DNA of 7,818 nt from JAQBDA01 sp041301185. GTDB taxonomy: Bacteria > Chloroflexota > Anaerolineae > Anaerolineales > UBA4823. The translations under genes and the position numbers were made by a program. Where the stretch lies: assembly GCA_041301185.1 (NCBI GenBank), contig JBFYSV010000100.1, positions 1-7,818 on the forward strand. Reading direction: 5' to 3'. Below the pieces are notes generated by a model. It saw only the letters and a list, made by a program, of their open reading frames with translations. It searched no databases and was not told the DNA's origin. Every line of letters begins with the position of its first letter. Position 1 is the first letter of the stretch. Shown piece by piece: positions 6,245 through 7,818 of the stretch.

Positions 6245-6259
6245 TCTATCTAAGATAGA
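6245..6259. repeat. small inverted repeat upstream of the 2-TM protein gene
   Basis: TCTATC-TAA-GATAGA is a perfect 6-bp inverted repeat in the 75-nt spacer between two genes. It is AT-rich and has no T-run, so it is not an evident terminator. An operator role is possible but unsupported. Confidence 0.25.
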
Positions 6260-6302
6260 ATTAGTGTCAATAAGAGGCTGCATTTAAGCGAGGCAAGCAG
6301 AA

Positions 6303-7022
6303 ATGTCTTACACCTTTCTGGAGTCGGACAAGATTATTTCTTCGTTGGAAGTCTTGTCATCCCGCATTTACGATCGTTTTCCACAATCCGACTTGTTTCA
6401 AGTAAGCAAACAACTTCTCATCTTCGGTAGAAACGCCAAGAAAGACGCGGAGTGGGTCGCCAGACCCATAATATTCTTAAGGATTTTCTCCGGTCTTTTT
6501 GTCTTGTTGTTCATCATTGCTGTTATTTGGACCCTAAGGAATTTCTTGGTAGTGGTAGATTATAAAGAATTACTGCGCCTGGAGAATTTCATTCCCCTCC
6601 TGGAGGCGGGGATTAATGACATTGTACTTATCGGTGCGGGGATTTTCTTTCTGGTTAGCGCTGAGACAAGGATCAAACGTCGCCGAGTGCTCAACTCGTT
6701 GCATCAGCTAAGAGTATTTGCGCACATCATCGATATGCATCAGCTGCACAAGGATCCGGAGCGTCTCCTCCAGAGAGGTGAACTTACCCCCTCAACACCA
6801 GTGATCAATATGACTTCTTTTGAACTTAACCGATACCTTGATTATTGCAGCGAATTATTGTCGCTCACAGGGATAATTGCCGGGCTTTACGCGCAAAACT
6901 CCGAAGATTCTGTTTTAGTTGATGCAGTGTCAGATATCGAACAATTAACAAATGGAATATCCAGAAAAATCTGGCAGAAACTTATGATATTAGACCTGCT
7001 AGACATCCAGAGCCAACCTTGA
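6303..7022 (+). CDS. 2-TM membrane protein with conserved-looking cytoplasmic domain, function unknown
   Basis: This 239-residue protein has an amphipathic N-terminal region (1-55) and two TM helices at about 57-78 (IIFLRIFSGLFVLLFIIAVIW) and 104-120 (INDIVLIGAGIFFLVSA). A basic stop-transfer KRRR (125-128) follows, and then a long C-terminal domain. That domain holds distinctive blocks: LRVFAHIIDMHQLHKDPERLL (136-156), FELNRYLDYCSELLSLTG (173-190) and SRKIWQKLMILDLL (220-233). I recall similar blocks in hypothetical proteins of diverse bacteria but no assigned function. The helical, charged C-terminal part suggests a cytoplasmic protein-interaction domain. The start at ATG 6303 has only a weak GAGG (6290-6293) 9 nt upstream. 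Base composition is visibly lower in GC than the left-hand genes (about 45% in one 60-nt line I counted, against about 67% in one line of the GH13 gene), compatible with a foreign origin. Confidence 0.78.
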   Translation: MSYTFLESDKIISSLEVLSSRIYDRFPQSDLFQVSKQLLIFGRNAKKDAEWVARPIIFLRIFSGLFVLLFIIAVIWTLRNFLVVVDYKELLRLENFIPLLEAGINDIVLIGAGIFFLVSAETRIKRRRVLNSLHQLRVFAHIIDMHQLHKDPERLLQRGELTPSTPVINMTSFELNRYLDYCSELLSLTGIIAGLYAQNSEDSVLVDAVSDIEQLTNGISRKIWQKLMILDLLDIQSQP

Positions 7023-7144
7023 CAAACCAGGCGGAATATTGCTGGATTAGTCGCGCATGCCTGACATGGATTTCCCTGTTTTCCTCACTCAGGCGACCAT
7101 GGAAATTTATCAATTCGATACAATTACTCGTATAACTGGCAGTT

Positions 7145-7150
7145 TATAAT
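7145..7150 (+). promoter_or_regulatory. candidate -10 element for the VOC gene
   Basis: TATAAT at 7145-7150 lies 27 nt before ATG 7178 in an AT-rich stretch of the 155-nt spacer. No good -35 is found 16-18 bp upstream (best is AATTAC-like). The rest of the spacer shows no gene and no strong hairpin. Confidence 0.35.
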
Positions 7151-7177
7151 TCCAATTCAATAGTAGGAGTGATCAGC

Positions 7178-7549
7178 ATGGAACTTGGGGCATTTTCAGT
7201 CAGCCTGGCAGTGAAGGATATCACGGCTTCAAAGGCTTTCTACGAGAAGCTCGGATTCAAGGTCTTTGGTGGTGATATCACTCAGAACTGGCTGATCCTA
7301 AAGAACGGGGATTGTATTATCGGTCTATTTCAGGGGATGTTCGAGAAGAACATACTAACCTTCAATCCTGGTTGGGATAGCAATGCACAGAGACTCGATA
7401 CATTCACCGACGTGCGCGATCTCCAGCGCCAGCTCAAGGCGTTGGACGTTGAGTTTGTGAGCGAGGCAGACGAGAGTACCTCGGGGCCTGCCAGTATTGT
7501 GGTAATAGACCCTGACGGAAACCCGATCCTCGTCGATCAGCATGTCTGA
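7178..7549 (+). CDS. VOC superfamily (glyoxalase/bleomycin-resistance fold) protein
   Basis: This 123-residue cytoplasmic protein has the vicinal oxygen chelate fold. The first beta-alpha-beta module reads FSVSLAVKDITASKAFYEKLGFKVFGG (6-32), then WLILKNGDCIIGLFQG (38-53). The second module runs from RLDTFTDVRDLQRQLKALDVEF (72-93) to the closing strand VVIDPDGNPILVDQHV (108-123). The single-domain length is typical. The usual metal ligands are not obvious: Ser or Val stands where His is common in the first strand, and Asp120 where Glu is common at the end. A glyoxalase activity therefore should not be assumed, and a binding or unrelated lyase/dioxygenase role is possible. An in-frame GTG at 7169 overlaps the AGGAG ribosome site (7165-7169); that site is 8 nt before ATG 7178, which is chosen. 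It seems to be transcribed alone. Confidence 0.85.
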   Translation: MELGAFSVSLAVKDITASKAFYEKLGFKVFGGDITQNWLILKNGDCIIGLFQGMFEKNILTFNPGWDSNAQRLDTFTDVRDLQRQLKALDVEFVSEADESTSGPASIVVIDPDGNPILVDQHV

Positions 7550-7555
7550 GCATCA

Positions 7556-7730
7556 GGGCGAGGCTTCGTTTCCTCTCCACCTCCACCCACATCTGCTCGC
7601 CATCCGTCGATAGCTCGATCCAGCTATTGCGGGCTTTCCGCAGCAAGGTAATACTGTGATGCAAGCCAGGGCGACCATTACCCCGCGCCAGCATCTCAAC
7701 AAGCGAATGAACAGGGCAGCAATAAGCCAC
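7556..7730 (-). pseudogene. possible decayed coding fragment, antisense
   Basis: On the minus strand from GTG 7730 the frame reads MAYCC... and then VEMLARGNGRPGLHHSITLL, RKARNSWIELSTDGEQMWVE and VERKRSLALMLRHA. These stretches have a protein-like residue mix and third positions rich in G/C. The frame then runs on into the VOC gene's antisense strand (open to 7434), an unlikely overlap for an intact gene, and no ribosome site is seen. It may be a remnant of a gene cut by rearrangement. I do not recognise the family. If it is not real, this 240-nt stretch holds nothing else except the hairpin at its end. Confidence 0.25.
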
Positions 7731-7791
7731 TCATAATGGTAATGTTGAATCCACGGATTAAGAACCAAAATGGATGTGGTTACTCAGAACT

Positions 7792-7818
7792 ACCCGCTCC
7801 GGCGATGCCGGAGCGGGT
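7792..7818 (+). terminator. perfect 12-bp hairpin, probable intrinsic terminator (cut by window edge)
   Basis: ACCCGCTCCGGC (7792-7803) and GCCGGAGCGGGT (7807-7818) are exact inverted copies around a 3-nt GAT loop, a very stable GC-rich stem. The window ends at the last stem base, so a following T-run cannot be seen. On the minus strand the downstream side (AGTTCTGAG) has no T-run, so rightward termination is the more likely role. Confidence 0.5.

Noticed and set aside
1..7818. CRISPR array, tRNA, rRNA, transposase or phage genes
   Set aside because: No regularly spaced direct repeats, no cloverleaf with CCA end, and no recognisable recombinase or phage protein was found on either strand.

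Overview
The window looks like ordinary chromosomal DNA from a member of the Chloroflexota, most likely an Anaerolineae-type organism. This is inferred from the protein styles: a secreted protein with tandem bacterial SH3-like modules, a Thr/Pro-rich lipoprotein with a WVKPPED...GYYFVNQDRSIW module, and a short palindromic repeat ending in CATTGCGAG/CTCGCAATG. It also rests on the mixed Shine-Dalgarno and weak-leader translation starts. No rRNA, tRNA, CRISPR array, integrase or transposase is visible.

Left part (1-3978). After a possible C-terminal tail of an upstream gene (1-36) comes a 189-residue P-loop kinase-like protein (66-635). A palindromic interspersed repeat follows (642-779). Next are a secreted tandem-SH3b protein (824-1759), a spacer with a perfect 9-bp hairpin (1831-1850) and a promoter-proximal palindrome (1922-1934), and a 630-residue cytoplasmic GH13 alpha-amylase-family enzyme (1980-3872). 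A second repeat of the same style (3886-3978) lies between the convergent stops of the GH13 gene and the next gene.

Middle (3999-5277). A 12-TM major facilitator superfamily transporter runs leftward from a well-formed minus-strand promoter (5277-5248). That promoter overlaps the most upstream possible start codon (TTG 5249), so translation probably begins further in. The GH13 enzyme and the transporter are adjacent but convergent, so a shared sugar pathway is possible but not shown.

Right part (5278-7818). This is a run of small, loosely spaced, rightward genes. They are a lipoprotein that looks truncated at its C-terminus (5403-5741), a 3-TM small membrane protein (5844-6227), a 2-TM protein with a conserved-looking cytoplasmic domain (6303-7022, visibly more AT-rich than the left half), and a VOC/glyoxalase-fold protein (7178-7549). 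After it come a possible decayed antisense coding fragment and a perfect 12-bp hairpin at the window edge, probably a terminator.

I do not see a convincing new multi-gene system. The items most worth a second look are the palindromic repeat pair flanking the SH3b-GH13 segment, the truncated lipoprotein, the transporter promoter/start conflict, and the unfamiliar 2-TM and 3-TM proteins.
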